Source: Enterococcus diestrammenae (GTDB taxonomy: Bacteria > Bacillota > Bacilli > Lactobacillales > Enterococcaceae). Taken from it: DNA of 64,000 nt. The stretch is from the NCBI RefSeq assembly GCF_009933255.1, contig NZ_MAEI01000008.1:1-64000 (forward strand), in the 5' to 3' direction. Position 1 is the stretch's first letter. Each line of letters opens with the position of its first letter. Below the pieces are notes generated by a model. That model had not been told where the DNA came from. It ran no database searches and saw only the letters and a program-made list of their open reading frames with translations. Both the position numbers and the translations under genes were made by a program. Below are positions 1-6,587 of the stretch, piece after piece.

Positions 1-218
1 TGCATTTCTTGGGCGCAATCTACCTTAAACCAATGATCTTTATTATCTGGCTCAACATTTGTATAGGAGTGAATATCGCCATTTAAAAATTCCACCATTA
101 CATTTTCTCCATCAATACAGTTAGCCCTAACAACTTTATCAAGATAATCAACTCTTCTAGCTACTTTTCCTTCATTGAGTCCTTTTCTAGGTAATTCTTT
201 ATTAATTTGTAAAATCAT
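1..218 (-). CDS. Hypothetical phage protein, C-terminus beyond window
   Basis: Reading starts at ATG 216-218 and stays open for 72 codons to the window edge. An AGGAAG-type ribosome binding site lies about 8 bases upstream. The peptide begins MILQINKELPRKG and contains a stretch like VMVEFLNGDIHSY. No family is recognised. Its position just after the late regulator suggests a gene at the early/late junction of the prophage. It is the first gene after a 400-base gap, so a promoter for it should be in that gap. Confidence 0.6.
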   Translation of the reverse strand, partial: MILQINKELPRKGLNEGKVARRVDYLDKVVRANCIDGENVMVEFLNGDIHSYTNVEPDNKDHWFKVDCAQEM

Positions 219-257
219 GTCTATCTTCCTATCTGTCTTTTATTTTACCTTAAAACT

Positions 258-461
258 CTAAGGCAATTCTGATAATACTAATTTACCTCTACTTCCGCCA
301 CAGTGACATAATATTAAACCGCCGACCGTTTGACAAATGACCAAAGGAGTGACATTTTTCACATCCTTCTGATTTTTATTTAGCCAGCGGTAGATTGTTA
401 AAGAGGAACGATGAGGAGGGAGCTCCCTCCAGTCTAAGTTAGAATAGTGTGAGTAGCCTAA
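258..461 (-). other. Open frame without a start codon, possible gene remnant
   Basis: The minus strand is open for 67 codons between TGA at 462-464 and TAG at 258-260. The translation looks protein-like (…SSLTIYRWLNKNQKDV…, then a Cys-rich CHCGG near the end). No ATG or well-spaced start is present; the only in-frame GTG has its AGAAGGAT directly against it. It may be a decayed 3' gene fragment or chance. The rest of 219-617 holds no other gene I can support. Confidence 0.25.
415..430. repeat. 16-bp perfect palindrome GGAGGGAGCTCCCTCC
   Basis: The 16 bases are their own reverse complement, in the gap between the ArpU-like gene and the next leftward gene. The motif GAGGGAG/CTCCCTC recurs as a hairpin at 5304-5322 in the same prophage. 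It could be a protein-binding site or part of an RNA structure; no T-run follows on either strand. Confidence 0.4.
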
Positions 462-585
462 TCAGACGTCCCTCGATTATATTCACCGGCCGAAGGCTAA
501 AGTGTGAGCAATAGTTTTTAGTTTGAGTCTTTGCCTGGCCGGGTTATATACTAATTTCATAATACTATTTTACCTAGAGAAAACC

Positions 586-621
586 GCTAATTAGCCTAGT
601 TTATCCCTATCTTATCCCTAT
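586..621. promoter_or_regulatory. Tandem direct repeat and palindrome downstream of the late regulator
   Basis: TTATCCCTAT occurs at 601-610 and again at 612-621, an 11-bp spacing that puts both copies on one face of the helix. A perfect palindrome GCTAATTAGC lies at 586-595. The second repeat overlaps the stop codon of the ArpU-like gene. An AT-rich, promoter-like stretch lies just to the left (545-575). This is a candidate binding site for the adjacent regulator; the function is inferred. Confidence 0.4.
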
Positions 622-1115
622 TTTTCATAAGCTAATAATTGCCCTTCGCCATAAGCTTCGGCAAAGAAAATTAATGCTTCGGATTTCAACTTTTCGATAT
701 TCTTTGTACTGTAAAAAAACTCTTCTCTAACGCCGAGTTCATTCACTCGATACCCTTTCAACTTGGCAGCAATTTCGTTAATAGAATGTTTTTCTTTCTC
801 GCAATAGCTTAACCGAAGAATAGTAGCATATTTATTGGGTAAGCTTTCAATCACTCGATCGATTTCTTTCACTCGTTTATGATTCCCCATACGATCCTTA
901 GTTACACCGCCATAAATTTTAATAATGCGATATTCCTCATTATTTCGATTTGACTGGGATTTCGGCATATCAGAATAGGTGATCGCGCCAGTCGTATCAT
1001 AATAAGAATCGCTAAATTCAAAACTAGACATGCGTTTCATTGTCCAATATTTTTTTAACAGCTCCCTAACATTTTCGCGAGTAGTTACCTCATCAAGTTT
1101 TGGCACTAAGACCAT
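618..1115 (-). CDS. ArpU-family late-operon transcriptional regulator
   Basis: A 165-residue protein of the ArpU/phage late-regulator type. The C-terminal half carries a sigma-like helix-turn-helix signature: LPNKYATILRLSYCEKEKHS, then INEIAAKL, then a closing helix LKSEALIFFAEAYGEG. ArpU proteins are encoded at the end of the early region and control packaging and lysis genes, and this gene is last before the regulatory gap. Start chosen at ATG 1113-1115 (MVLVPKLDE), which has GGGGTGGCGGG a few bases upstream; an in-frame GTG at 1125-1127 is the alternative and would add four residues. Family assignment is by pattern, not alignment. Confidence 0.8.
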   Translation of the reverse strand: MVLVPKLDEVTTRENVRELLKKYWTMKRMSSFEFSDSYYDTTGAITYSDMPKSQSNRNNEEYRIIKIYGGVTKDRMGNHKRVKEIDRVIESLPNKYATILRLSYCEKEKHSINEIAAKLKGYRVNELGVREEFFYSTKNIEKLKSEALIFFAEAYGEGQLLAYEK

Positions 1116-1135
1116 CAATCCCGCCACCCCTTTTG

Positions 1136-1144
1136 TGTTATAAT
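1136..1144 (+). promoter_or_regulatory. Extended -10 promoter TGTTATAAT, rightward, antisense to operon
   Basis: TGTTATAAT is a perfect extended -10 element on the plus strand inside a leftward operon. No good -35 is visible. The last bases belong to a dyad, ATAATGT (1140-1146) with ACATTAT (1160-1166), and a rho-independent terminator follows within 30 bases. Together they would make an RNA of only about 40 nucleotides. Confidence 0.5.
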
Positions 1145-1167
1145 GTCATTGTCTAGATAACATTATG

Positions 1168-1195
1168 GCGCCGGGCTGATGGTCTGGTGCTTTTT
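1168..1195 (+). terminator. Rho-independent terminator of the short antisense cassette
   Basis: GCGCCGGGC (1168-1176) pairs with GTCTGGTGC (1182-1190) through Watson-Crick and G-U pairs with a five-base loop, followed by TTTTT. The T-run is on the plus strand, opposite to all genes around it. The hairpin overlaps the last bases of the 54-residue gene at 1194-1358. Confidence 0.6.
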
Positions 1196-1358
1196 ATTTA
1201 CTCATTATTTTGACGACATTAGCGATCCCTTCCACTGCAGCCATCATTTTCTTCGTAACTCCAGATATGATTTCTCTGATAATACGAGCATCTCTTGCTC
1301 GAAGTCGTTTTTCTTCCTGTGCTTTTAGCTTGGCTACACGCCTGTGTCGGTTGTTCAT
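1194..1358 (-). CDS. Small basic phage protein, 54 aa
   Basis: ATG at 1356-1358 is preceded by GAGGAGGACAAGC, one of the best ribosome binding sites in the prophage, and the frame runs 54 codons to TAA at 1194-1196. The N-terminus is rich in Arg and Lys (MNNRHRRVAKLKAQEEKRL) and looks helical; the rest is IREIISGVTKKMMAAVEGIA. It sits between the ArpU-like gene and the DUF1642-region genes. No family recognised; a small nucleic-acid-binding or assembly role is possible from charge only. Confidence 0.65.
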   Translation of the reverse strand: MNNRHRRVAKLKAQEEKRLRARDARIIREIISGVTKKMMAAVEGIANVVKIMSK

Positions 1359-1473
1359 GCTTGTCCTCCTCACTCGAATCGCCCGCCTATCGAACGGTAG
1401 AACGGACGATTTTAAGTTACTCTAAACGTTGATGCAATGCCGTTTGTCAGTTTGCGACCGGCAGAAATGACGG

Positions 1474-1968
1474 TCACAAATTACTGAGTCCCCATTCCGC
1501 AAACGCTGCGAGGACTTGGTTTTCTTCTGCAACGCTTAATTTCTGTAACGCTTCAATATGTTCCGGAATTTCCTCGCTGTACTCTTGCCAATTGTCGTTG
1601 ATATTGTCGTCAACGAGGCAATACGTCGTTACCATCGCTGATACACCTAATTCAGGCGGACACATTTTCTTTAGATAATCCAACACGACCTGCTGATCGT
1701 CGGTGAGAGAGGGAGAGACAATCGCTTCATAAGTCTTTTCAAAAATATCCGGCTTGCAAGGATAAAACTCACCATTTACACCCTTGATGATGTAGTCGCC
1801 ATCCGAAACCTTCATAGGCCCTTCAATAGTGCCGATATATGGATATGGCGTAACAAGCTCCGTCAACGCCCAATAGGACACCATTGGATATTTATCTGGT
1901 TTCATTTCCCACAAGTCTTTGTAAAATGGTACGGCATCTACAATCACTGGCTTCTTTCTAACTTTCAT
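1474..1968 (-). CDS. Phage protein with a common N-terminal module and extra C-terminal domain
   Basis: 164 residues. The first 80 or so match a pattern frequent in phages of Firmicutes: start MKVRKKPVIVDAVPF, then SDGDYIIKGVNGEFYPCKPD and IFEKTYE, where the usual protein ends. Here the frame continues for another 80 residues (SLTDDQQVVLDYLKKM onward), an acidic helical segment that looks like a separate domain, so it appears to be a fusion. GAGGTAGCGG lies upstream of ATG 1966-1968. Function unknown. Confidence 0.75.
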   Translation of the reverse strand: MKVRKKPVIVDAVPFYKDLWEMKPDKYPMVSYWALTELVTPYPYIGTIEGPMKVSDGDYIIKGVNGEFYPCKPDIFEKTYEAIVSPSLTDDQQVVLDYLKKMCPPELGVSAMVTTYCLVDDNINDNWQEYSEEIPEHIEALQKLSVAEENQVLAAFAEWGLSNL

Positions 1969-1980
1969 TCCGCTACCTCC

Positions 1981-2127
1981 TCAATTAATGCGCAATACTT
2001 TAATATAGTTGCCATGGTAGTGCCAGTGTAGCTTTCCAATAGCTTCGTCCGGAGACGTTGCACTAAATGAAGCAGTCAGCTCTTCTGTCTTACAGTTGAC
2101 ACTAAAAGTAATCTTATAGTATTTCAT
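1981..2127 (-). CDS. Small phage protein, 48 aa, translationally coupled
   Basis: The frame starts at ATG 2125-2127, which overlaps the TGA of the upstream DUF1642 gene as ATGA, and ends with TGA at 1981-1983, 12 bases before the next gene. Residues MKYYKITFSVNCKTEELTAS then FSATSPDEAIGKLHWHYHG suggest a compact alpha-beta fold. The overlap and the GGAGGAGGT just before the start argue that it is translated. No family recognised. Confidence 0.7.
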   Translation of the reverse strand: MKYYKITFSVNCKTEELTASFSATSPDEAIGKLHWHYHGNYIKVLRIN

Positions 2128-2624
2128 ACCTCCTCCACCGTCCCATCAACCAACGTAGCGACCGCCTCGGCTTTGGATTTGTCGGTGAATACTATCACGC
2201 TTGAATCTCCTTTATTACTGTGCCCATTTGGTCTTATAGATGCGTCGGTGTACCAGCCGTTAAAATAATATGCTAAATTACTGCCAAACTTAACTACCCA
2301 CCGCTTAGGCTTGACGGTGTAGCCGTATAGATGGGCTTTAGCCATCAGCTCCTCGTCTTCCCCAAGGCAATTAGCAAGTAGTTCATAAAGCGACTCATCT
2401 CTAAAAGCTCGCAGCAGCTCCGCTTGCTTCTCTGTCACTTCCACCTTCTCGGATTGCGGTTCGTCAATCTGCTCAACCAATTGAATTGCAAGCATATAAC
2501 TATCAACTCGCGCTCGGTTCATCTTTTCGTATTTTTCGTTTTCCTTGTCGCGATAATATTCTAAATTGTCTAACGCCGTTTCACGTTTTTTCTCCAAAGA
2601 TTTAATAACTTCTTGCTTGTTCAT
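2124..2624 (-). CDS. DUF1642 family phage protein
   Basis: 166 residues. The N-terminal half is a charged predicted coiled coil (about residues 5-45). The C-terminal half has the DUF1642 arrangement: an acidic segment, then KAHLYGYTVKPKRWVVKFG, then a short beta-rich part ending in TDKSKAEAVATLVDG. This family is widespread in the early accessory region of phages of streptococci, lactococci and enterococci and has no known function. Start ATG is preceded by GGAGGAACAAAA. The 3' end overlaps the next small gene by four bases. Confidence 0.8.
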   Translation of the reverse strand: MNKQEVIKSLEKKRETALDNLEYYRDKENEKYEKMNRARVDSYMLAIQLVEQIDEPQSEKVEVTEKQAELLRAFRDESLYELLANCLGEDEELMAKAHLYGYTVKPKRWVVKFGSNLAYYFNGWYTDASIRPNGHSNKGDSSVIVFTDKSKAEAVATLVDGTVEEV

Positions 2625-2636
2625 TTTTGTTCCTCC

Positions 2637-2861
2637 TTAAAATAAGCTCCCTTGCTCCGTTTCCTCCACAGGCTCCTGTTTGACCTGTGACGCTGTTTTC
2701 TCGTATTTCGTGCCGTACTCATGGTCTAGCTTACTAAGTACCGCCTGCAGCAGATTAACGCCGTGTGTGTCGCCTGTGCGTGTGGCGTAATGCTGTTCTC
2801 GAAAGAACTCTTCGTGCACCCAATTGCGGAGGCCTTGGAGTTTTTCTTGTGATACGGTCAT
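2637..2861 (-). CDS. Hypothetical phage protein, 74 aa
   Basis: Start placed at ATG 2859-2861 (MTVSQEKLQGLRNW) because it forms an ATGA overlap with the upstream stop and has GGAGATGGTGAG upstream; the frame is open further but would overlap the neighbour by 50 bases. The protein has a central helical region with a conserved-looking THGVNLLQAVLSKLDHEYG and an acidic tail ending EQGSLF. No family recognised with confidence. Confidence 0.65.
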   Translation of the reverse strand: MTVSQEKLQGLRNWVHEEFFREQHYATRTGDTHGVNLLQAVLSKLDHEYGTKYEKTASQVKQEPVEETEQGSLF

Positions 2862-3193
2862 CTCACCATCTCCAATTTGTAATCGTCTAACATCTTTCCG
2901 ACATCTAAACACGCTTTGATTTCTGCTTTGCTTTTGTGCAATAACCGCTCTGCTTCTGCCAGCGTTTTAAAGTAGCTGACAGCTCCCGTTTTAACGTGTG
3001 TTACTCTTAATTCAATTGGCTTTAACTCTAGCTTGCCATAATTATTTTTTCGGACGTACGAAGCGTTTTTGTGCTTAATAACATGCCGTTCGCCTTTTTC
3101 GTCCTCCACTATCATGACATTTTCGTAATCGTTTAATGATTCGCACGGAATGCCGAAAACAATATCATTATTGACTGTGATGTATTCTTGCAT
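2858..3193 (-). CDS. Phage protein with NUMOD1-like C-terminal module
   Basis: 111 residues. The N-terminal 60 are beta-rich and unrecognised. The C-terminal 50 (ELRVTHVKTGAVSYFKTLAE, then AERLLHKSKAEIKACL) follow the pattern beta-strand, TG turn, F.(S/T).AEA, helix-turn-helix, as in NUMOD1-type DNA-binding modules. The next gene downstream ends in a module of the same shape. Start at ATG 3191-3193, with GGGGGTGTAGGTG upstream; an adjacent GTG is the alternative. Confidence 0.65.
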   Translation of the reverse strand: MQEYITVNNDIVFGIPCESLNDYENVMIVEDEKGERHVIKHKNASYVRKNNYGKLELKPIELRVTHVKTGAVSYFKTLAEAERLLHKSKAEIKACLDVGKMLDDYKLEMVR

Positions 3194-3206
3194 CACCTAC
3201 ACCCCC

Positions 3207-3998
3207 TTATTTGATTACCTCCAACAGACATCCTTCTGGCGACTCGCCGACAACAACCATCCGTCTTAATTCATGTTCCGGAAAGGCCATACATCGTGCC
3301 GCCTGTTTAATGGACCGGTAGTGCCGCACAGAACCTGTTTCAAGGTCTGTGACCTTCAGTTTGATGCTTTGACGATCTTTCTGGCGTGCCTCTCGTAGGA
3401 CTTTATAAACAAGTGCTTGTCCGAAATCAGCGTATAGACTTTCAAGTTTCTCGCCATTTTTCCGACGTTCCACAATCTCGGCGCGTCCACGTTTCTCAAC
3501 GCTCTTCTTGTGAGCTTTTCGCTGTTTAAGCAACTCATCTGTCTTTACGTGTTCAGCAAACGTGTACCTGCTCATTCCGTAGTCTGGCAGCAGCGCTTTC
3601 ATGACTGCCCCTTCCACGTATGCTTTCTTGAGCTCCTCAATCTGCTCGTCTGTCCATTTGCTTAACGCGGCGCCGGCCTTCTTTTCGTTCCGACGTTCTT
3701 CAAGCTCCGGATCAGCGACAAGCATTCGGATATGATTAAGCGTCACTTTCCATTTATTTGCAATTGTCGTCATGCCAATGTTTTCAGCGTAATCTTCACG
3801 TATACCAGCGATAACTTCTGGCGTATACTCAACACTTTTGTTTTCTTCTTCAAGTGTCGGTATGCGTACGCCTTCGATAATTTCTACACACTTTCTAGCT
3901 TTGTCAATCCGTTCGGGATCGCTAAGAAAGCCGTCGCCCGTTAATTCGAGTATCATGCGCCAAGCTGTTTTTTGTTCTGGTGTTTTTTCCTTTCTCAA
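3207..3998 (-). CDS. Putative multi-HTH DNA-binding phage protein
   Basis: About 263 residues, rich in Lys, Arg and Glu. Three helical segments look like helix-turn-helix units (near EVIAGIREDYAENIGMTTIA, SKWTDEQIEELKKAYVEG, and AEIVERRKNGEKLESLYADF). The last 50 residues (KLKVTDLETGSVRHYRSIKQ) repeat the NUMOD1-like module of the gene before it. Start uncertain: TTG at 3996-3998 has GAGGTG six bases upstream; GTG 4005-4007 directly follows the rusA stop; TTG 4032-4034 would overlap rusA. Role unknown, probably DNA metabolism given the neighbours. Confidence 0.6.
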   Translation of the reverse strand: MRKEKTPEQKTAWRMILELTGDGFLSDPERIDKARKCVEIIEGVRIPTLEEENKSVEYTPEVIAGIREDYAENIGMTTIANKWKVTLNHIRMLVADPELEERRNEKKAGAALSKWTDEQIEELKKAYVEGAVMKALLPDYGMSRYTFAEHVKTDELLKQRKAHKKSVEKRGRAEIVERRKNGEKLESLYADFGQALVYKVLREARQKDRQSIKLKVTDLETGSVRHYRSIKQAARCMAFPEHELRRMVVVGESPEGCLLEVIK

Positions 3999-4008
3999 CT
4001 TCTGCACC

Positions 4009-4410
4009 TCACAACTCAAAAATTTCAATCTCAATCCGCGGTTTCAGCGAGTACAGCTTCTGCGCACTCGTGACCGCTATCTGTCCATCGTCCTTAAAAA
4101 GCAAGCCGTTTGAGCAGTCCCAGATGGCCTTCAAATAATTATCAAGGTCGGGTCGTTTCTCAACGTAGATAGCCTCGTTTTTCAACGATTGTGCCATTTT
4201 CTTGACGTTACTAATACTCTTAGGCGGACGGATATAGAACGTCACTAGAAAGGCGATAGCGCCCTTCTCGATGATATCCGGACGCTGTGCCTTTAGCAGA
4301 TAGCCTGCTTGGTTCTTCCAGCGGGTCATGTCGCTCTTTTCGTATGCTCGCCCATTACCAAATCGTGGGCGAGACTGTGGTTTTGGTTCGATGTTTAGCA
4401 CGTAGCGCAT
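4009..4410 (-). CDS. rusA: RusA-family Holliday junction resolvase
   Basis: 133 residues, the usual RusA length. N-terminal PKPQSRPRF is the family's start motif. The acidic metal-binding centre is visible as RPDLDNYLKAIWD (Asp88, Asp90) and LLFKDDGQI (Asp107/108). RusA resolves four-way junctions made during phage recombination and replication. The ATG follows the stop of the replisome organizer gene directly (TAAATG), which suggests translational coupling. Confidence 0.9.
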   Translation of the reverse strand: MRYVLNIEPKPQSRPRFGNGRAYEKSDMTRWKNQAGYLLKAQRPDIIEKGAIAFLVTFYIRPPKSISNVKKMAQSLKNEAIYVEKRPDLDNYLKAIWDCSNGLLFKDDGQIAVTSAQKLYSLKPRIEIEIFEL

Positions 4411-5274
4411 TTACTCATCATCCTTCAAAAATTCCGCCATCTTACGGTCTAACTCGGCTTCTAGCGCAGGGTCAACAGACTCTGACGGCGCTAATGCGTT
4501 CCAGTCTGGGACTGTTTCCGTTTTGTATGGCTTGCCGAAATTTGACTGACTAGTTGGACGCTGGCTCTCACGGAATTTTCTATTAGCTTCTTTTGCCTTC
4601 TCAACAGTATCGATTCCGGCAGATTTCCAATTTTGAAATATTCTCGCCATATAAGGCTTCAAAGCGTTCATTTCCTTGCCGTAGTCAAAACTAGTCTGGA
4701 TAGCGTAGTTGATCATTTCGACAGGCCAGACCTTTAGCCAGTTAACCAAGGCTCCGTGCAGAACGCCTTGCGGGAATTTCCCGTAAAGTCTCTGAAGAAG
4801 TTCCGCAGGGCCCTCATAGCCATCATCATCATGATTGTTTATTTCGTTTAGTTTAGTTTCGTCTTGTTTAACATAAGCTGAAACATCTACTGTAGGTTTT
4901 ACTGTAGAAACTACTGTACGATTTACTGTATGTTTTACTGTAGAAACTACTGGAATATTTCCAGTAGTGGTGCTTGTTACTGGAATTTCTCCAGTAGTTA
5001 GGTCAGTAAGGATATAAATGCCAGCCTTAGTCCGGCCTCTTTTCTTGTAAGTCAGAAGTCCGCATTGGATTAACTGATTTCTGTGGTTGATCAGTGTCTT
5101 TTCTGTAGACTTAGTCATTGATTGTAGCCTTGTATTGGCGATCGATAATTCGCTCTGCCACCCACTTCTGTTTGCTACGCGCAATAGTTTGTACCAAAGC
5201 AATTGGGGCCCGGCGCCAAGCTCGTTATATTCAAGCCAATCTTCGAAGGCATTAATCTGGCTGATCATGTTCAT
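4411..5274 (-). CDS. Replisome organizer / DnaD-like replication initiation protein
   Basis: 287 residues. N-terminal 80 residues form a winged-helix replisome-organizer domain (WLEYNELGAGPQLLWYKLL, STEKTLINHRNQL). Residues about 95-135 are a low-complexity Thr/Val linker with TV every four residues, which is exactly the stretch encoded by the iteron array at 4888-4996. Residues about 160-235 are DnaD-like (LHGALVNWLKVWPVEMINYA, then YMARIFQNWKSAGI). Such proteins bind iterons in their own gene and load the host helicase loader. AGAAAGGAGAAGCCGC precedes ATG. Confidence 0.85.
   Translation of the reverse strand: MNMISQINAFEDWLEYNELGAGPQLLWYKLLRVANRSGWQSELSIANTRLQSMTKSTEKTLINHRNQLIQCGLLTYKKRGRTKAGIYILTDLTTGEIPVTSTTTGNIPVVSTVKHTVNRTVVSTVKPTVDVSAYVKQDETKLNEINNHDDDGYEGPAELLQRLYGKFPQGVLHGALVNWLKVWPVEMINYAIQTSFDYGKEMNALKPYMARIFQNWKSAGIDTVEKAKEANRKFRESQRPTSQSNFGKPYKTETVPDWNALAPSESVDPALEAELDRKMAEFLKDDE
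4888..4996. promoter_or_regulatory. Iteron array, putative phage replication origin
   Basis: TACTG occurs at 4888, 4900, 4912, 4924, 4936 and 4948, six copies with an exact 12-bp step. The sixth begins TACTGG (4948-4953), which forms a dyad with CCAGTA (4961-4966); a second TACTGG (4978-4983) with CCAGTA (4991-4996) repeats the same 7-bp spacer 30 bp further on. The array lies inside the initiator gene, as in several lactococcal and streptococcal temperate phages. The origin role is inferred. Confidence 0.7.
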
Positions 5275-5303
5275 GCGGCTTCTCCTTTCTTAGTTAATAT
5301 GGT

Positions 5304-5330
5304 GAGGGAGACAAGCTCCCTCTCATTTTT
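5304..5330 (+). terminator. Hairpin GAGGGAG/CTCCCTC with plus-strand T-run
   Basis: GAGGGAG (5304-5310) pairs with CTCCCTC (5316-5322), followed by TCATTTTT on the plus strand. It lies in the 54-base gap between the DUF669 gene and the replisome organizer gene, both leftward. On the minus strand there is no T-run, so for the operon it is only a hairpin. A weak plus-strand -10 (TTAATAT) lies just before it. Confidence 0.4.
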
Positions 5331-5904
5331 AGAACGGTAAGTCATCATCGGTAATGGTCATTGCTGCATCGTTATAGTTTGAACCGTCAGCGAATGGATC
5401 AACACCTTGTAACGTTTGCTGCGATGCAAATCCGTTTCCTTGGGCGCTACTATTAGGGGCACCGCTAGGACGTTCAACACCATTTGGTTTGCTGCCTTCT
5501 TGGTCTACTTTGTAATAGCCTTTTACGCTAAGATTCCATTTGCCGGTATATTCGCTATGTTCCCAATCGACCGCGATGTTTAGTTGTTTGCCTTTTAATG
5601 CTCTTACAAGCGATTCAATGCTTGCAATAGGCGTCCCATCTGGTACTCCGATTGCAGCCAACACCGTGTTAAATCGTTTAGCAGACGTTTCAACATCATC
5701 GTTTTTCCATGTTAGATTGTCATAAAGAATCTTTCCGCCTGCATATTTCCCGTCAAGTACTTCATAATTTAAAACAGCCATGTCTTCTTGGGTTCTGCTA
5801 GTTTTTTTGCATTCAGAATCAGGTAAAATTCTTACGTTGTAACGCCCTGCTTCTCCTACTGATTTACCAAACACGTTTTTTGAATCTACTACGAATAATG
5901 TCAT
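5329..5904 (-). CDS. DUF669 protein, likely phage ssDNA-binding protein
   Basis: 191 residues. The N-terminal 130 match the DUF669 pattern (AVLNYEVLDGKYAGGKILYD and LNIAVDWEHSEYTGKWNLSV), a probable OB-like beta fold. Residues 130-180 are a Gly/Ser/Asn/Gln-rich linker and the chain ends in DDDLPF, the same acidic-aromatic tip as bacterial SSB. DUF669 genes usually follow a Sak4-like ATPase, as here (TAAATG junction with the ATPase gene). I infer that it coats single-stranded DNA for the neighbouring recombinase and replisome. Confidence 0.8.
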   Translation of the reverse strand: MTLFVVDSKNVFGKSVGEAGRYNVRILPDSECKKTSRTQEDMAVLNYEVLDGKYAGGKILYDNLTWKNDDVETSAKRFNTVLAAIGVPDGTPIASIESLVRALKGKQLNIAVDWEHSEYTGKWNLSVKGYYKVDQEGSKPNGVERPSGAPNSSAQGNGFASQQTLQGVDPFADGSNYNDAAMTITDDDLPF

Positions 5905-6570
5905 TTAAATTACCTCTTTCAATTTTTGTTGTATTAAGTCGCTTGCTTCAATCAGCTTGCGATCGTCTAACCTATTTTTGGCATGGTTCCCGTTTTCGGG
6001 ATCCAAATCAATTAAGTGGATACCATCCTTAATGTATATCCGTCCGACAACATCAAACATGGAAGTGAATGCGTTGAATGTCTTTTCATTCATGTCGGCA
6101 GCGAATCTTCCGCTGTCTCCTAATCCATCGCCACCGTTGTCAATCTGGTGAGCTGTGGCGTATATTGTCTTGTTGCTTTCCTTTAGAACGGTGCCTAATT
6201 GACGAAACCAAAGTTGTAACTTCTGGTAGTTTTGACGTCCGTCTTTGGAAGCACCATCAATGTTTTCTAAGACAAGATTTTGCAAGGCTGTTACGTTGTC
6301 TAAAATAATCACGTCGTACTCCGTACTTCTTAACGCTTTAGTAATCCATTTAGAAACGACCGCTTGAATACTTGGTGCATCCCCACTTTCGATTTGGACA
6401 ACCGATGTATCTTTGTCGCCTCTAATTACATTCGTGGATAAATCAAAGCTGAAAAGCATTTTATTGCCTCTAAATTGCTTTGTTAGGGAGGTTTTACCAG
6501 TTCCACCATCGCCATAGACAAAGTACATGTTGGCTTGTTCAGGAACCGTACCTTTCGGATAGAATTTCAT
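5905..6570 (-). CDS. Sak4-like RecA-fold ATPase (AAA_24), phage recombination
   Basis: 221 residues. Walker A is GDGGTGKTSL near residue 20. Walker B-like strand DVIILDNVTALQ is near residue 85. A third strand ending in TAHQID (motif near sensor position) follows at about 135. Size and layout fit the Sak4/phage nucleotide-binding family, monomeric RecA-core proteins that promote single-strand annealing with a dedicated SSB. The downstream DUF669 gene is the expected partner. Start ATG preceded by GAGGAGGCGACGAG. Confidence 0.8.
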   Translation of the reverse strand: MKFYPKGTVPEQANMYFVYGDGGTGKTSLTKQFRGNKMLFSFDLSTNVIRGDKDTSVVQIESGDAPSIQAVVSKWITKALRSTEYDVIILDNVTALQNLVLENIDGASKDGRQNYQKLQLWFRQLGTVLKESNKTIYATAHQIDNGGDGLGDSGRFAADMNEKTFNAFTSMFDVVGRIYIKDGIHLIDLDPENGNHAKNRLDDRKLIEASDLIQQKLKEVI

Positions 6571-6587
6571 CTCGTCGCCTCCTCTCT

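Noticed and set aside
1210..1425. 71-codon rightward frame opposite the 54-aa phage gene
   Set aside because: The opposite strand has a strong ribosome binding site and fits the operon direction; the rightward frame has neither.
4885..5000. CRISPR array suspected from regular short repeats
   Set aside because: Repeats are 5-6 bases at 12-bp steps inside a coding gene, with no 25-40 base repeats, spacers or cas genes.
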